Part shown: positions 1 through 8,631 of the stretch, one piece after another
Layout of the letters: the number at the start of each line of letters is the position of its first letter
Position numbering within the stretch: the first letter of the stretch is position 1
NCBI RefSeq assembly: GCF_025200715.1
Contig: NZ_CP104143.1
Coordinates: 1,240,001 to 1,304,000, forward strand
Direction of reading: 5' to 3'
Length of the DNA: 64,000 bases
Source of the DNA: Rhizobium sullae
GTDB lineage: Bacteria > Pseudomonadota > Alphaproteobacteria > Rhizobiales > Rhizobiaceae
The notes under the pieces: generated by a model
The model's database searches: none
The model's input: only the letters and a program-made list of their open reading frames with translations
Told to the model about the DNA's origin: nothing
Made by a program: the position numbers and the translations under genes

Positions 1-40
1 GATTTGACGGATTGGCAACAAGCGTGGCAACGAGAGCCAT

Positions 41-943
41 ATGGAAAACCTTCTGAGCGCAACAAGTGCGATCCTGATAACCGGGCCGACTGCCAGCGGC
101 AAGTCCGCGCTTGCTGTGGAATTGGCGAAACGCCACGGCGGCGCTGTCATCAACGCCGACAGCATGCAGGTCTACGATACGCTTCGCATCCTGACGGCGC
201 GGCCGTCCGAGGCGGAGATGCAGGGCGTGCCGCATCATCTCTACGGTTATGTGCCGGCCGGCGATCTCTATTCGACGGGGGCCTGGCTGCGCGACGTCAC
301 GGTGTTGCTGCCCGAGCTACGCGCCAAGGGGCAATTGCCGGTTTTCGTAGGCGGGACGGGGCTTTACTTCAAGGCGCTGACCGGGGGCCTATCGGATATG
401 CCGGCGATACCGGAGGAGATCCGCACCCGCCTGCGGGCGCGCTTGCTGGATGAAGGAGCGGAGACGCTGCATGCCGAGCTTGCCAGGCTCGATCCGGCGG
501 CTGCAGGCACTCTCAGCATCCAGGACGGGCAGCGCATCGTGCGTGCCCTGGAGGTCGTGGAGGCAACGGGGCAATCGATTCTGCGTTACCAAGAACGAGC
601 AGGGCCGGTGATCGTCGATCCGGCAAGCGCTGAAAAGATCGTCGTCTTGCCCGAGCGCGCTGTGCTTCACCAGCGCATCAACGGGCGCTTCGAGAAAATG
701 CTGGAGCAGGGTGCTGAAGATGAGGTCAAGACGCTTTTGGCGCTCGGCCTTTCACCGGAAATGCCGGTGATGAAGGCAATCGGCGTCTCGCAGATTGCAG
801 CCATGCTGAAAGGCGAGATGACGCGCAGCGAAGTGATCGAAAAGGGTGCCGCTGCGACGCGGCAATATGCCAAGCGGCAGATGACCTGGTTTCGCAATCA
901 GATGGACGAGAGCTGGAAGCACCTGACATCGCCGCAGCCGTGA
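41..943 (+). CDS. miaA: tRNA dimethylallyltransferase MiaA
   Basis: Transfers a dimethylallyl group to N6 of A37 in tRNAs that read codons starting with U (i6A37), which supports decoding in the cytoplasm. The 300-residue product is the usual family length. A P-loop GPTASGKS lies at residues 15-22, followed by the family motifs NADSMQVY (about 37-44), PHHLYGY and VFVGGTGLY (about 104-112). The start at 41 places the P-loop at the normal distance from the N terminus. The preceding 40 bases hold no recognisable gene. It stands alone; the next gene starts 72 bases downstream. The assignment is firm because several independent family motifs are present in order. Confidence 0.97.
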   Translation: MENLLSATSAILITGPTASGKSALAVELAKRHGGAVINADSMQVYDTLRILTARPSEAEMQGVPHHLYGYVPAGDLYSTGAWLRDVTVLLPELRAKGQLPVFVGGTGLYFKALTGGLSDMPAIPEEIRTRLRARLLDEGAETLHAELARLDPAAAGTLSIQDGQRIVRALEVVEATGQSILRYQERAGPVIVDPASAEKIVVLPERAVLHQRINGRFEKMLEQGAEDEVKTLLALGLSPEMPVMKAIGVSQIAAMLKGEMTRSEVIEKGAAATRQYAKRQMTWFRNQMDESWKHLTSPQP

Positions 944-1015
944 TCAGCGCGTAAGCTCCAAGTTTGTCAGCTCGTTATAATCACTAGGAACAGAAACCAT
1001 CGGACCGAGGATGCC

Positions 1016-1276
1016 ATGAACAATTTTCTTGCAAAGACGCTCGCATCCATCAATGCCTTGATCGCAGTCGTCATCCTGGCATTTTGCACGCTCTCCGGCG
1101 CAACCACCGCCTCGGCTCAGGGCGGGTCGGGAATGTTCGTGATCGGAGCGATCGTCGGCGCGATCGCTGGCATCGCGGTCGCCGCGCTGGTCTGCGGAAC
1201 GATCGCCTTTCTGACGCTGATAGAGCGCCACCTGAGCGTAATTGCCGCTGCTACCAGGCAACCTCAAGGGCAGTAA
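1016..1276 (+). CDS. Small two-helix membrane protein, function unknown
   Basis: I do not recognise this 86-residue protein. Two hydrophobic segments are visible, at about residues 8-32 (ending in a small-residue stretch that could be a signal-peptide cleavage region) and about 41-66 (rich in Gly/Ala/Val/Ile). A short polar tail follows. It could be a two-pass inner-membrane protein, or a secreted precursor with one membrane helix. It sits between miaA and the convergent HerA-like ATPase gene, whose stop lies only four bases beyond this stop. Codon use is like that of its neighbours, which supports a real gene. Confidence 0.7.
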   Translation: MNNFLAKTLASINALIAVVILAFCTLSGATTASAQGGSGMFVIGAIVGAIAGIAVAALVCGTIAFLTLIERHLSVIAAATRQPQGQ

Positions 1277-1280
1277 GCGC

Positions 1281-3344
1281 TCAATCCTTGTTGTAGAGGC
1301 TGCTCAGCGGCTTCTTGAGAATGCTGTCGCGGAGCGACATGCCGGGCTCGCGGCGCGGGGTAGCGGTGGAATCCTGCGAGAATGCCGGTTTCTGAGGAAC
1401 TGTCTCCTCGAGGCGCATCTCGCGCCGAAGAGCTTCCAGGCGGCTGTCCAGAGATGCCGGCGGCGGTACGGTTTGCGGTTCGCGCGGTGCATCGCTGCGT
1501 GGCAGCATGTCCGGCCTATAGGAATCGGTCGGTGCCAGCGGTGGGGCAGAGACGGGTGCCGGATAGGGGACATCCTCCGGCGGCTCTTCGTCGTCGAACA
1601 GCATGTCGCTCTGCGCTGTGCTGTAGCTTTGCTGGAAGGACGAAATATCCGGCCCGCCGCTGACGGCGCGCATGCGCGTCACGATCTTGCGCAGATCGAC
1701 GGTGTCGGGATCTTCGTCGGAATGTTTGGCGGTCGCCCCGTTCGCCTTTGGTAGCAAATGCTGCTCGACACGCGAAAAGCGCATGCGCATTGGCACGCTG
1801 ATCGCCTCGCCGAAGGCGATCGCTTCGCCGTTGCCGATCGAGGAGATGAAGCTTGTCGTCGAGATCGACGAGTTCGGGATTGCCGAGCGGATGATGTCCT
1901 GGTCGCGGTCGTTGGCAAGGCGCATGGCAAACAGCGTCGAGCACTGCGAGAGGATCGTCTGGTCGAGTTCGCCAGGGCGCTGCGTGATGATGCCAAGCGA
2001 GACGCCGTATTTGCGGCCTTCCTTGGCGATACGGGCAATCGCCTGGCGGGTCGGGATGAAGCCGAGATTCGGATCAGCCGGAACATAGCGGTGCGCTTCC
2101 TCGCAGACGACAAGCATATGAACGGCGCCGTCGCTCCAGAGGCCGATTTCGAAGGCCATGCGGCAAAGAACAGAAGCGACTGAATTCACCACTTCCGACG
2201 GGATGCCGGAAAGCTGGAACGTGCAGATCGGCCGGCCGTCGCCGGGAATGCGGAAGATCTGCGCCACGGTGTCCATGATCGTGTCGCTGATCGTGTTGTT
2301 GGAGAACATGAAGTGGTAGCGCGGATCGTTGATCGCCGCGATGATACGCATCTTCAATGAGCGCAGGAAGGGCTTCTCGGCACGGCCTTCGAGACGGCCA
2401 ATGCGCTCGTCGATGAGCGCCAGCAGGTCGGCCATGCGGTAGGGGACTGGCGTATCGGCGGTGATCGAGCTCTTCTCGGTCGTGCGCCGGACGAGCGAAT
2501 TGTCGCTTCCGCGGAAGGCGCGCTTGGCGTCCGGCATAATGTCGCGAAGCATGTCGAGTTCTTCCGGCACCGGCGTGCGGCCGCGAAAGACGACTTCGGC
2601 GAATTCTTCAAGCCGCATCAGCCAGAAGGGCAGGTCGAGCGTGTCGGTGTCGATCACGACCGAATGCTTCGGGAAGGCGGCGGCGAATTCGTTGTGCGGA
2701 TCGAGGATCAGGACACGCAGTTTCGGATCAGCTTCTATCGCCTTATGCAAAAGCAGGGAGACGGCCGTGGATTTGCCGACGCCGGTGGAGCCGACGATCG
2801 CGAAATGCTTGGAGAGCATCGAGGGGACGTGGATCGCCGCGTCGATGCTTTCGTCCTGGGTGAGCTTGCCGATGACCGCCGTCGTTCCGGCGCCGGCGTC
2901 GTAGATGCGCATCAGATCGGCGGCGCGGATGCGGTGGGCGATAGCCCCGAGATGGGGGTAGCACGAAATGCCGGTCGAGAATTCCTCGCGGCCGTCTTCC
3001 TCGACGCGAACCTCGCCGAGCAGTTCGGTCTCGATCCTGAAATAGTTGTCCTGTTCTTCGCCCCAGGCATGCGTGCCGGTGTTCATGGCATAGACGAGAG
3101 CGACGACGCGGTTTCGGCCGACGCTGATCGAGATCAGGCGGCCCACGGACCAGAGTTCGGTAAGATCGGTGCCTCCGGCCTCCGCGATGGCGGCGATGGT
3201 CGCGCGGGAACCGCTGCACGCGACGACACGGCCAAGGAAGCGATTCCCGGGGGTCAGATTGTCGCGGCGGTCCTGCTCGCTGGCTGTGCCTGACGTTTGC
3301 AAGTCGTTGTTGAGCAACGGCCCACTCCCTACGTTAGCCGGCAA
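1281..3344 (-). CDS. HerA/DUF87-type ATP-binding protein
   Basis: A 687-residue P-loop ATPase of the HerA-FtsK type. An N-terminal beta-rich HAS-barrel-like region (about 30-160) precedes the Walker A motif GSTGVGKST (Lys191). LILDPHNEF follows, and a second acidic motif, VVCEEAHRYVP, lies near residue 415. KYGVSLGIITQRP is a typical HerA sensor region. The last 120 residues are proline-rich and look disordered. Archaeal HerA works with NurA in end resection. The bacterial homologues are mostly uncharacterised, and no NurA, SIR2 or other partner gene is adjacent here, so a DNA-translocase role is inferred from fold only. It is transcribed away from the ilv leader and converges on the small membrane-protein gene. 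Confidence 0.85.
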   Translation of the reverse strand: MPANVGSGPLLNNDLQTSGTASEQDRRDNLTPGNRFLGRVVACSGSRATIAAIAEAGGTDLTELWSVGRLISISVGRNRVVALVYAMNTGTHAWGEEQDNYFRIETELLGEVRVEEDGREEFSTGISCYPHLGAIAHRIRAADLMRIYDAGAGTTAVIGKLTQDESIDAAIHVPSMLSKHFAIVGSTGVGKSTAVSLLLHKAIEADPKLRVLILDPHNEFAAAFPKHSVVIDTDTLDLPFWLMRLEEFAEVVFRGRTPVPEELDMLRDIMPDAKRAFRGSDNSLVRRTTEKSSITADTPVPYRMADLLALIDERIGRLEGRAEKPFLRSLKMRIIAAINDPRYHFMFSNNTISDTIMDTVAQIFRIPGDGRPICTFQLSGIPSEVVNSVASVLCRMAFEIGLWSDGAVHMLVVCEEAHRYVPADPNLGFIPTRQAIARIAKEGRKYGVSLGIITQRPGELDQTILSQCSTLFAMRLANDRDQDIIRSAIPNSSISTTSFISSIGNGEAIAFGEAISVPMRMRFSRVEQHLLPKANGATAKHSDEDPDTVDLRKIVTRMRAVSGGPDISSFQQSYSTAQSDMLFDDEEPPEDVPYPAPVSAPPLAPTDSYRPDMLPRSDAPREPQTVPPPASLDSRLEALRREMRLEETVPQKPAFSQDSTATPRREPGMSLRDSILKKPLSSLYNKD

Positions 3345-3449
3345 TCCTATGATTTATCCTTTAACAAAATCCTTCCGGGACCTTGTTTCTTAATGGGATA
3401 GCCGACGCTGCATGGTTCGCCGGGCGCCGATTTTTTATTTCGGCAAGCG

Positions 3450-3478
3450 TTGACGCTGTGAAATTTTCTGTCTATCAA
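3450..3478 (+). promoter_or_regulatory. Candidate sigma-70 promoter of the ilvIH leader
   Basis: TTGACG at 3450-3455 and TATCAA at 3473-3478 are separated by exactly 17 bases. Transcription would begin about 7 bases after the -10, at about 3485-3487, almost on the ATG of the leader peptide (3487). The leader peptide would then be leaderless or nearly so, as is known for the Sinorhizobium trpL leader. Seen: hexamers and spacing. Inferred: the start point. Confidence 0.6.
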
Positions 3479-3486
3479 TTGCGCCC

Positions 3487-3543
3487 ATGAAAATCGCAGC
3501 GGTTCTTATTGTGGTGGGAAAGCGCATGGGCAGGATGGTGTAA
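3487..3543 (+). CDS. ilvIH leader peptide (attenuator sensor)
   Basis: An 18-codon open frame, MKIAAVLIVVGKRMGRMV, ends in TAA. Six of its first ten codons are Ile, Val or Leu (AVLIVV run), the products of the pathway encoded just downstream. It is followed at once by nested hairpins and a terminator, so ribosome stalling at the Val/Leu/Ile codons when branched-chain aminoacyl-tRNA is short would control read-through into ilvI. There is no Shine-Dalgarno sequence, consistent with initiation at the extreme 5' end of the transcript. The peptide itself need have no function beyond being translated. Confidence 0.8.
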   Translation: MKIAAVLIVVGKRMGRMV

Positions 3544-3569
3544 CCATCCGGCGACAGCCACCCATGCGC
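3522..3569 (+). promoter_or_regulatory. Nested attenuator hairpins in the ilv leader
   Basis: GCGCATGGG (3522-3530) is perfectly complementary to CCCATGCGC (3561-3569). Inside it, GGATGGT (3533-3539) pairs with ACCATCC (3543-3549) across the leader stop codon. AGCC at 3556-3559 could alternatively pair with GGCT at 3576-3579, the 5' arm of the terminator. The geometry (leader codons, stop codon in the inner stem, competing downstream arms) is that of an amino-acid attenuator. Which pairings act as pause and anti-terminator structures is inference. Confidence 0.75.
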
Positions 3570-3575
3570 TAGACA

Positions 3576-3598
3576 GGCTCCCTCTGGGGCCTTTTTTT
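3576..3598 (+). terminator. Intrinsic terminator of the ilv attenuator
   Basis: GGCTCC (3576-3581) and GGGGCC (3586-3591) form a 6-bp stem (one G-U pair) with a CTCT loop. It is followed directly by seven T residues (3592-3598). It lies 65 bases upstream of ilvI and after the leader peptide, so it must be a conditional terminator rather than the end of a gene. Confidence 0.85.
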
Positions 3599-3663
3599 AT
3601 GCCTGAAATCCAGGCATCCGCACCAAAGACCTCAATCCCAGCAGTCAAAACGGAACAGAAAAC

Positions 3664-5457
3664 ATGACGGGCACGGACAAGCAGACGGCAGACAATCGGA
3701 TGACAGGAGCGGAAATCGTTCTGCGGGCGCTGAAGGACAACGGTGTCGAGCATCTCTTCGGCTATCCGGGCGGCGCCGTGCTGCCGATCTATGACGAGAT
3801 CTTCCAGCAGGACGAGATCAAGCATATCCTCGTCCGCCATGAGCAGGGCGCCGGCCATGCCGCCGAAGGCTATGCCCGCTCGACCGGCAAGGTCGGCGTC
3901 ATGCTGGTCACCTCCGGTCCGGGTGCAACCAATGCCGTCACGCCGCTGCAGGACGCTCTGATGGATTCGATCCCGCTCGTCTGCCTCACCGGCCAGGTGC
4001 CGACCTCGCTCATCGGTTCAGACGCCTTCCAGGAATGCGATACCGTCGGCATCACGCGGCCTTGCACCAAGCACAACTGGTTGGTCAAGGATGTCAACGA
4101 GCTCGCTGCCGTTATCCATGAAGCCTTCCGCATCGCCCAGTCCGGCCGGCCCGGCCCGGTCGTCGTCGATATTCCGAAGGACGTTCAGTTCGCGACAGGC
4201 ACCTATACGCCGCCGTCCGATCATACGATCCAGAGAAGCTATCAGCCGAAACTCCAAGGCGATCTCAACCAGATTCATGCGGCAATCGAGCTGATGGCCA
4301 ATGCGCGCCGTCCTGTCATCTATTCCGGCGGCGGCGTCATCAATTCCGGTCCGGAAGCCTGCAGGCTACTGCGCGAGCTGGTGGAACTCACCGACTTCCC
4401 GATCACTTCGACGCTGATGGGCCTTGGCGCCTATCCGGCCTCCGGCAAAAACTGGCTGAAGATGCTCGGCATGCATGGTTCCTACGAGGCCAACATGGCG
4501 ATGCACGATTGCGACGTCATGGTCTGCATCGGCGCCCGCTTCGACGACCGCATTACTGGCCGCATCAATGCCTTCTCACCGAATTCCAAGAAGATCCACA
4601 TCGACATCGACCCGTCCTCGATCAACAAGAACGTTCGCGTCGACATCCCCATCCGCGGCGACGTCGCGTACGTGCTGGAAGATATGGTCCGCCTGTGGCG
4701 TGCCCTTCCGAAGAGGCCGGAGAAGGGCCAACTTTCCGACTGGTGGACGAGCATCGCACGCTGGCGCGCGCGCAATTCCTTCGCCTACACGAAGAGCAAC
4801 GACGTCATCATGCCGCAATACGCGCTCGAGCGTCTTTATGAACTGACAAAGGACCGCGACACCTACATCACCACCGAAGTCGGCCAGCATCAGATGTGGG
4901 CAGCGCAGTTCTTCGGCTTCGAACAGCCGAACCGCTGGATGACCTCGGGCGGCCTCGGCACGATGGGTTACGGACTGCCCGCAGCGCTCGGCGTGCAGAT
5001 CGCCCATCCCGAAAGCCTCGTCATCGATATTGCCGGCGATGCCTCGATCCAGATGTGCATCCAGGAAATGTCGGCGGCAATCCAGCACAATGCGCCGATC
5101 AAGATCTTCATCATGAACAACCAATACATGGGCATGGTCCGCCAGTGGCAGCAGCTGCTGCACGGCAACCGGCTGTCCAACTCCTATACGGAGGCGATGC
5201 CGGACTTCGTGAAGCTGGCGGAGGCCTATGGCGCCGTCGGCCTGCGCTGCGAAAAGCCGGATGATCTCGACGGTACGATCCAGGAGATGATCGACGTGAA
5301 AAAGCCGGTCATCTTGGATTGCCGCGTCGCCAATCTCGCCAACTGCTTCCCGATGATCCCGTCGGGCAAAGCGCATAACGAGATGCTGCTGCCGGACGAA
5401 GCCACGGACGAAGCGGTCGCCAATGCGATCGACGCCAAGGGCCGTCAGCTCGTTTGA
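3664..5457 (+). CDS. ilvI: Acetolactate synthase, large catalytic subunit
   Basis: Condenses pyruvate with pyruvate or 2-oxobutyrate to acetolactate or acetohydroxybutyrate, the first common step of valine, leucine and isoleucine synthesis. It uses thiamine diphosphate, Mg and FAD. The 597-residue product has the N-terminal TPP pyrimidine domain with FGYPGGAVLPIYD and RHEQGAGHAAEGYAR (catalytic Glu60), a central FAD-binding domain and a C-terminal pyrophosphate domain. The TPP/Mg motif runs from Gly458-Asp459 to Asn485-Asn486. It is the first gene of ilvIH, 66 bases downstream of the attenuator terminator, so expression should follow branched-chain aminoacyl-tRNA supply. The large-subunit gene is also called ilvB in some species. 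Confidence 0.97.
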   Translation: MTGTDKQTADNRMTGAEIVLRALKDNGVEHLFGYPGGAVLPIYDEIFQQDEIKHILVRHEQGAGHAAEGYARSTGKVGVMLVTSGPGATNAVTPLQDALMDSIPLVCLTGQVPTSLIGSDAFQECDTVGITRPCTKHNWLVKDVNELAAVIHEAFRIAQSGRPGPVVVDIPKDVQFATGTYTPPSDHTIQRSYQPKLQGDLNQIHAAIELMANARRPVIYSGGGVINSGPEACRLLRELVELTDFPITSTLMGLGAYPASGKNWLKMLGMHGSYEANMAMHDCDVMVCIGARFDDRITGRINAFSPNSKKIHIDIDPSSINKNVRVDIPIRGDVAYVLEDMVRLWRALPKRPEKGQLSDWWTSIARWRARNSFAYTKSNDVIMPQYALERLYELTKDRDTYITTEVGQHQMWAAQFFGFEQPNRWMTSGGLGTMGYGLPAALGVQIAHPESLVIDIAGDASIQMCIQEMSAAIQHNAPIKIFIMNNQYMGMVRQWQQLLHGNRLSNSYTEAMPDFVKLAEAYGAVGLRCEKPDDLDGTIQEMIDVKKPVILDCRVANLANCFPMIPSGKAHNEMLLPDEATDEAVANAIDAKGRQLV

Positions 5458-5482
5458 TATCGAAGGTGAGGAAGCCAAGACA

Positions 5483-6055
5483 ATGAACGCACATCTACAG
5501 CCGACAGGCTCCGCCTACTTCATCTCGCAGGAAACCGCAGCCGCCGAGAACCATACCCTTTCGATCCTCGTCGATAACGAGCCAGGCGTCCTTGCCCGCG
5601 TCATCGGCCTGTTCTCCGGCCGGGGCTACAACATCGAAAGTCTAACGGTCTCCGAAACTGAGCATCAGGCGCATCTGTCGCGCATCACCATCGTGACGCG
5701 CGGTACGCCGCATGTGCTGGAGCAGATCAAGGCGCAACTCGAGCGCATCGTGCCGGTGCATCGCGTCGTGGATCTGACGGTGCGCGCCCGCGAACTCGGG
5801 CAGGAGCGGCCGATTGAACGGGAAGTGGCGCTCGTCAAGGTGGTCGGGACCGGCGAAACCCGCGCCGAGACGTTGCGTCTTGCCGATGCCTTCCATGCCA
5901 AGGTAGTCGATGCGACCGTCGAGCATTTCATTCTGGAAATCACCGGCAAGTCCTCGAACATCGATCAGTTCGTGGCGATCATGAAGCCGCTCGGCCTGAT
6001 CGAAGTCTGCCGCACAGGCATCGCCGCCATGAACCGCGGCCCGCAGGGAATGTGA
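5483..6055 (+). CDS. ilvH: Acetolactate synthase, small regulatory subunit
   Basis: Activates the large subunit and confers valine feedback inhibition. The ACT domain is clear at about residues 25-95 (TLSILVDNEPGVLARVIGLF, then GRGYNIESLTV), and the family C-terminal domain follows with LEITGKSSNIDQFV. I chose ATG 5483 because a purine-rich Shine-Dalgarno (GGTGAGGAAG) precedes it. An upstream in-frame ATG at 5423 would overlap the end of ilvI and lacks such a site. The 190-residue length suits the family. The 25-base gap after ilvI indicates one transcript. Confidence 0.96.
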   Translation: MNAHLQPTGSAYFISQETAAAENHTLSILVDNEPGVLARVIGLFSGRGYNIESLTVSETEHQAHLSRITIVTRGTPHVLEQIKAQLERIVPVHRVVDLTVRARELGQERPIEREVALVKVVGTGETRAETLRLADAFHAKVVDATVEHFILEITGKSSNIDQFVAIMKPLGLIEVCRTGIAAMNRGPQGM

Positions 6056-6082
6056 ACCGGCGTCTGGCTCGCCGCCGCCTGT

Positions 6083-6931
6083 TCAGAGCATTTCGAGCGC
6101 CGATTTGCGAGTCGGCGGCGGGAAGGCGGCGTCGAGGGCTGCCCAATCCTCGTCGCTGATATCGAGCGATACGCAATCGCGGTTTTCGGCGGCGCGTTCG
6201 GCATTCGATGTCTTCGGGATGGCGATTACGCCATCGCGTTCGAGAAGAAAGGCGAGGGCAACCTGCGCCGGTGTCGCCTGATTTGCCTTGGCGATGCGGA
6301 TGAGTTCGGGATTGTGCAGGATGCGGCCCTGCTCGATCGGCGAATAAGCCATGACCGGGATATCATGCTTCTGGCACCAGGGCAGTAGATCGTACTCGAT
6401 GCCGCGGCGCGCGAGATTGTAGAGAACCTGGTTGGCGGCGACAAGCCTGCCGCCCGGGACCGTAAGCAGTTCCTCCATGTCGCCGATATCGAAATTCGAA
6501 ACGCCCCAGGCGCCGATCTTTCCGGCGTCCTTCAGGTCTTCGAAGGCCTCGACCGTGTCGGCGAGCGGATGTTCGCCGCGCCAATGCAGCAAGTAGAGAT
6601 CGATCTGGTCGACACCCAGACGGGAGAGGCTTCTCTCGCAGGCCTCGATCGTCCCCCTGCGGCTGGCATTCCACGGATAGACCTTGGTCACGATGAACAG
6701 CCCGTCGCGCCGGTCCTTGATGGCGCGGCCAACGATGCGTTCGGAGTCGCCCTCGCCGTACATTTCGGCCGTGTCGATCAGTGTCATGCCGAGCTCGATG
6801 CCGGCCTTGAGGCTTGCGATTTCGCGCTCGGCTTCCGACGCCCGTTCTCCCATGTTCCAGGTGCCCTGGCCGAGGGACGGGACTTCGATGCCGTTCGGAA
6901 AGGTGATCTTGGGAATGGGGTCGTCTTGCAT
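6083..6931 (-). CDS. Aldo/keto reductase (YeaE/DkgA type)
   Basis: NADPH-dependent carbonyl reductase of the AKR superfamily, 282 residues, predicted cytosolic. The N terminus carries the small beta hairpin and LGQGTW. The catalytic tetrad is visible: Asp and Tyr in [11 protein letters not shown], Lys in FIVTKVYPW and His in YLLHWRG. C-terminal [15 protein letters not shown] is the NADPH-binding segment. The substrate is unknown; homologues act on methylglyoxal or keto sugars. It converges on ilvH (27 bases between stops) and is divergent from the LysE gene. Confidence 0.9.
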   Translation of the reverse strand: MQDDPIPKITFPNGIEVPSLGQGTWNMGERASEAEREIASLKAGIELGMTLIDTAEMYGEGDSERIVGRAIKDRRDGLFIVTKVYPWNASRRGTIEACERSLSRLGVDQIDLYLLHWRGEHPLADTVEAFEDLKDAGKIGAWGVSNFDIGDMEELLTVPGGRLVAANQVLYNLARRGIEYDLLPWCQKHDIPVMAYSPIEQGRILHNPELIRIAKANQATPAQVALAFLLERDGVIAIPKTSNAERAAENRDCVSLDISDEDWAALDAAFPPPTRKSALEML

Positions 6932-7091
6932 GGCCGAATCTTCCGTTTTTCTTCCAAAGATTGCGCAGCCGCGTCATCTTTCAAGCAATCCTGTCACTGT
7001 GACAATGATTATCTGGCTTAAGGAATAATGGTCGGTTAGCTGCCTGATTGACAGGGATCGACGTGGTTGATGACGATCCGCGGGAGGTTCC

Positions 7092-7685
7092 ATGCCGCTG
7101 GATACGTTTCTGGCACTCGTTCTTTTTGCCTTCACGACCTCGATCACGCCGGGGCCGAACAACATGATGCTTTTTGCATCGGGCGCGAATTTTGGCTTTC
7201 GCCGGACGATCCCGCATATGTTCGGCATTGGCGCTGGGTTTTTCTCGCTGCTTCTCGGCGTCGGCCTCGGGCTCGGCGCGTTGCTGCATACGGTGCCCGC
7301 GCTTTATACAGCGTTGAAATTCGGGGGCGGTATCTATCTTGTCTGGATCGCCTGGAAGATCGCGACGTCACGGTCGCTGAGCGAGGGCATGGAAAGCGTC
7401 AAGCCGATGTCATTCGTTGCGGCAGCCGCGTTCCAATGGGTCAATCCCAAGGCCTGGGTTATGGCAGTGACGGCGATGGCGACTTACACCAATCCAGAAC
7501 TTTACGTCGCAAGCGTGCTGATCGTTGGCTTGGCCTTTGCGGCGGTCAACGTTCCGAGTGTTTCGACTTGGGCCGGTTTCGGCTCCGCATTGCGCGAATG
7601 GCTATCCGACCCCGTACGGCTCAAATGGTTCAACGTCACCATGGCGGCGCTCTTGGTGGTTAGCCTCTGGCCGATGTTGAAATAA
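7092..7685 (+). CDS. LysE/RhtB-family amino-acid exporter
   Basis: A 197-residue inner-membrane transporter with about six hydrophobic helices. The family motif SITPGPNNMMLFASG is at about residues 17-31, and FQWVNPKAWVMA is the conserved mid-protein Asn-Pro-Lys motif. Members export amino acids or derivatives (lysine, threonine, homoserine lactone, cysteine pathway metabolites); the substrate cannot be read from sequence. GGAGG lies just upstream of ATG 7092. The gene ends at a hairpin shared with the next, convergent gene. Confidence 0.9.
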   Translation: MPLDTFLALVLFAFTTSITPGPNNMMLFASGANFGFRRTIPHMFGIGAGFFSLLLGVGLGLGALLHTVPALYTALKFGGGIYLVWIAWKIATSRSLSEGMESVKPMSFVAAAAFQWVNPKAWVMAVTAMATYTNPELYVASVLIVGLAFAAVNVPSVSTWAGFGSALREWLSDPVRLKWFNVTMAALLVVSLWPMLK

Positions 7686-7708
7686 TGGGAAGATCCTTCG
7701 ACGGAGAA

Positions 7709-7736
7709 GGCGGACGATCCAAAGCAGTCGTCCGCC
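7709..7736. terminator. Hairpin between convergent genes
   Basis: GGCGGACGA (7709-7717) pairs perfectly with TCGTCCGCC (7728-7736) around a 10-base loop. It lies between the stops of the LysE gene (7685, plus) and the small secreted-protein gene (7744, minus). There is no clear T-run, so it may act as a bidirectional transcript end or a 3' stabiliser. Confidence 0.55.
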
Positions 7737-7743
7737 GATTCGA

Positions 7744-7986
7744 TCATAACCCGCCGGACTGCACTATGATCGTCGGGTCGGTAAAGTTGCGGTAGCCCAA
7801 GAGCGGGATGTCGCAGCGGCGGTCGAACTCGCCGACCGGTGCGATGCGCGGACAGTTCTCCGCGGACTTATAGGGATGTCCGGGAATTTGGTACTCGCCC
7901 TCTTTTAGATTGTGGTAATCGCCGGCGGTCGCCCAAGAAGCAAAAACAGTAGCGACAGCGAATGCGGGAAGAATGATCCTGTTCAT
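7744..7986 (-). CDS. Small secreted protein, function unknown
   Basis: An 80-residue product with a convincing signal peptide: a short positive start (MNR), a hydrophobic core, and Ala-Thr-Ala just before Gly-Asp, for cleavage near residue 21. The mature part of about 59 residues has two cysteines that could form a disulphide and no recognisable domain. It is probably periplasmic. It stands alone on the minus strand, facing the LysE gene through a shared hairpin. Confidence 0.6.
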   Translation of the reverse strand: MNRIILPAFAVATVFASWATAGDYHNLKEGEYQIPGHPYKSAENCPRIAPVGEFDRRCDIPLLGYRNFTDPTIIVQSGGL

Positions 7987-8139
7987 CGCAATGCCTTTCC
8001 CCTGCTTGCACGCCCGCGAAGGATATCACGCAAACCGGATTTGGCCTCGGGATCATAGGGATTAGCTCTTTTGTTTCAGGTGTTTACGCCATCGCAGGGT
8101 TGACCTTGATCGCATCCCACATGACGTACGGCAATTTAG

Positions 8140-8631
8140 CTAACGCCGCGGCAGCTGGATTAATGCGAGCGAGGGCTTGTTGAGCATCAGCCAGAGAATG
8201 CCGGCGACGGCGAAGAATGCGGGGAAACCGCACGCGAACCATATCCGGTAGAGGCGGAAATATTCGTCCGGAAGCGGAACGCCGCTGGTGCTTGCCCACC
8301 GCGCCAGGTCGCGAAGCCTGATCTGTATCCAAACGACCGGCAGCCAGAAGCGGCCGGTGACGACATAGAGCAGGAGGGAAAGCGCGATCCAGCCTTCACT
8401 GAAATCCCAGCCGACGATGCGGGCAAGCAGATACCCTGTCACCGGCTGGAGAATGACGGCCGTGGCCGTGAAGAGCGTATCGGCAACTACTACTGTCCCC
8501 GCGACATGCGCAATCAGTTTTGGATCGCGTGTCCGGTGCGCCGCGACCATGAAGAAGGCGATGCTCGCACCTGTTCCGAAGAGGACCGTTGCGCCGATCA
8601 CGTGGGCGAGCAGGAGACATTGCGCAAGCAT
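8140..8631 (-). CDS. DUF2269-family integral membrane protein
   Basis: A 163-residue, four-helix inner-membrane protein resembling the DUF2269 family: LLLAHVIGATVLFGTGA at the N terminus, then conserved TAVILQPVTGYLL and a C-terminal Phe/Trp-rich helix. No enzymatic function is known for the family. Its ATG shares one base with the stop codon of the upstream SDR-DoxX frame (TAATG at 8629-8633), which indicates translational coupling. The pairing with a DoxX-like domain suggests a joint membrane role. Confidence 0.8.
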   Translation of the reverse strand: MLAQCLLLAHVIGATVLFGTGASIAFFMVAAHRTRDPKLIAHVAGTVVVADTLFTATAVILQPVTGYLLARIVGWDFSEGWIALSLLLYVVTGRFWLPVVWIQIRLRDLARWASTSGVPLPDEYFRLYRIWFACGFPAFFAVAGILWLMLNKPSLALIQLPRR

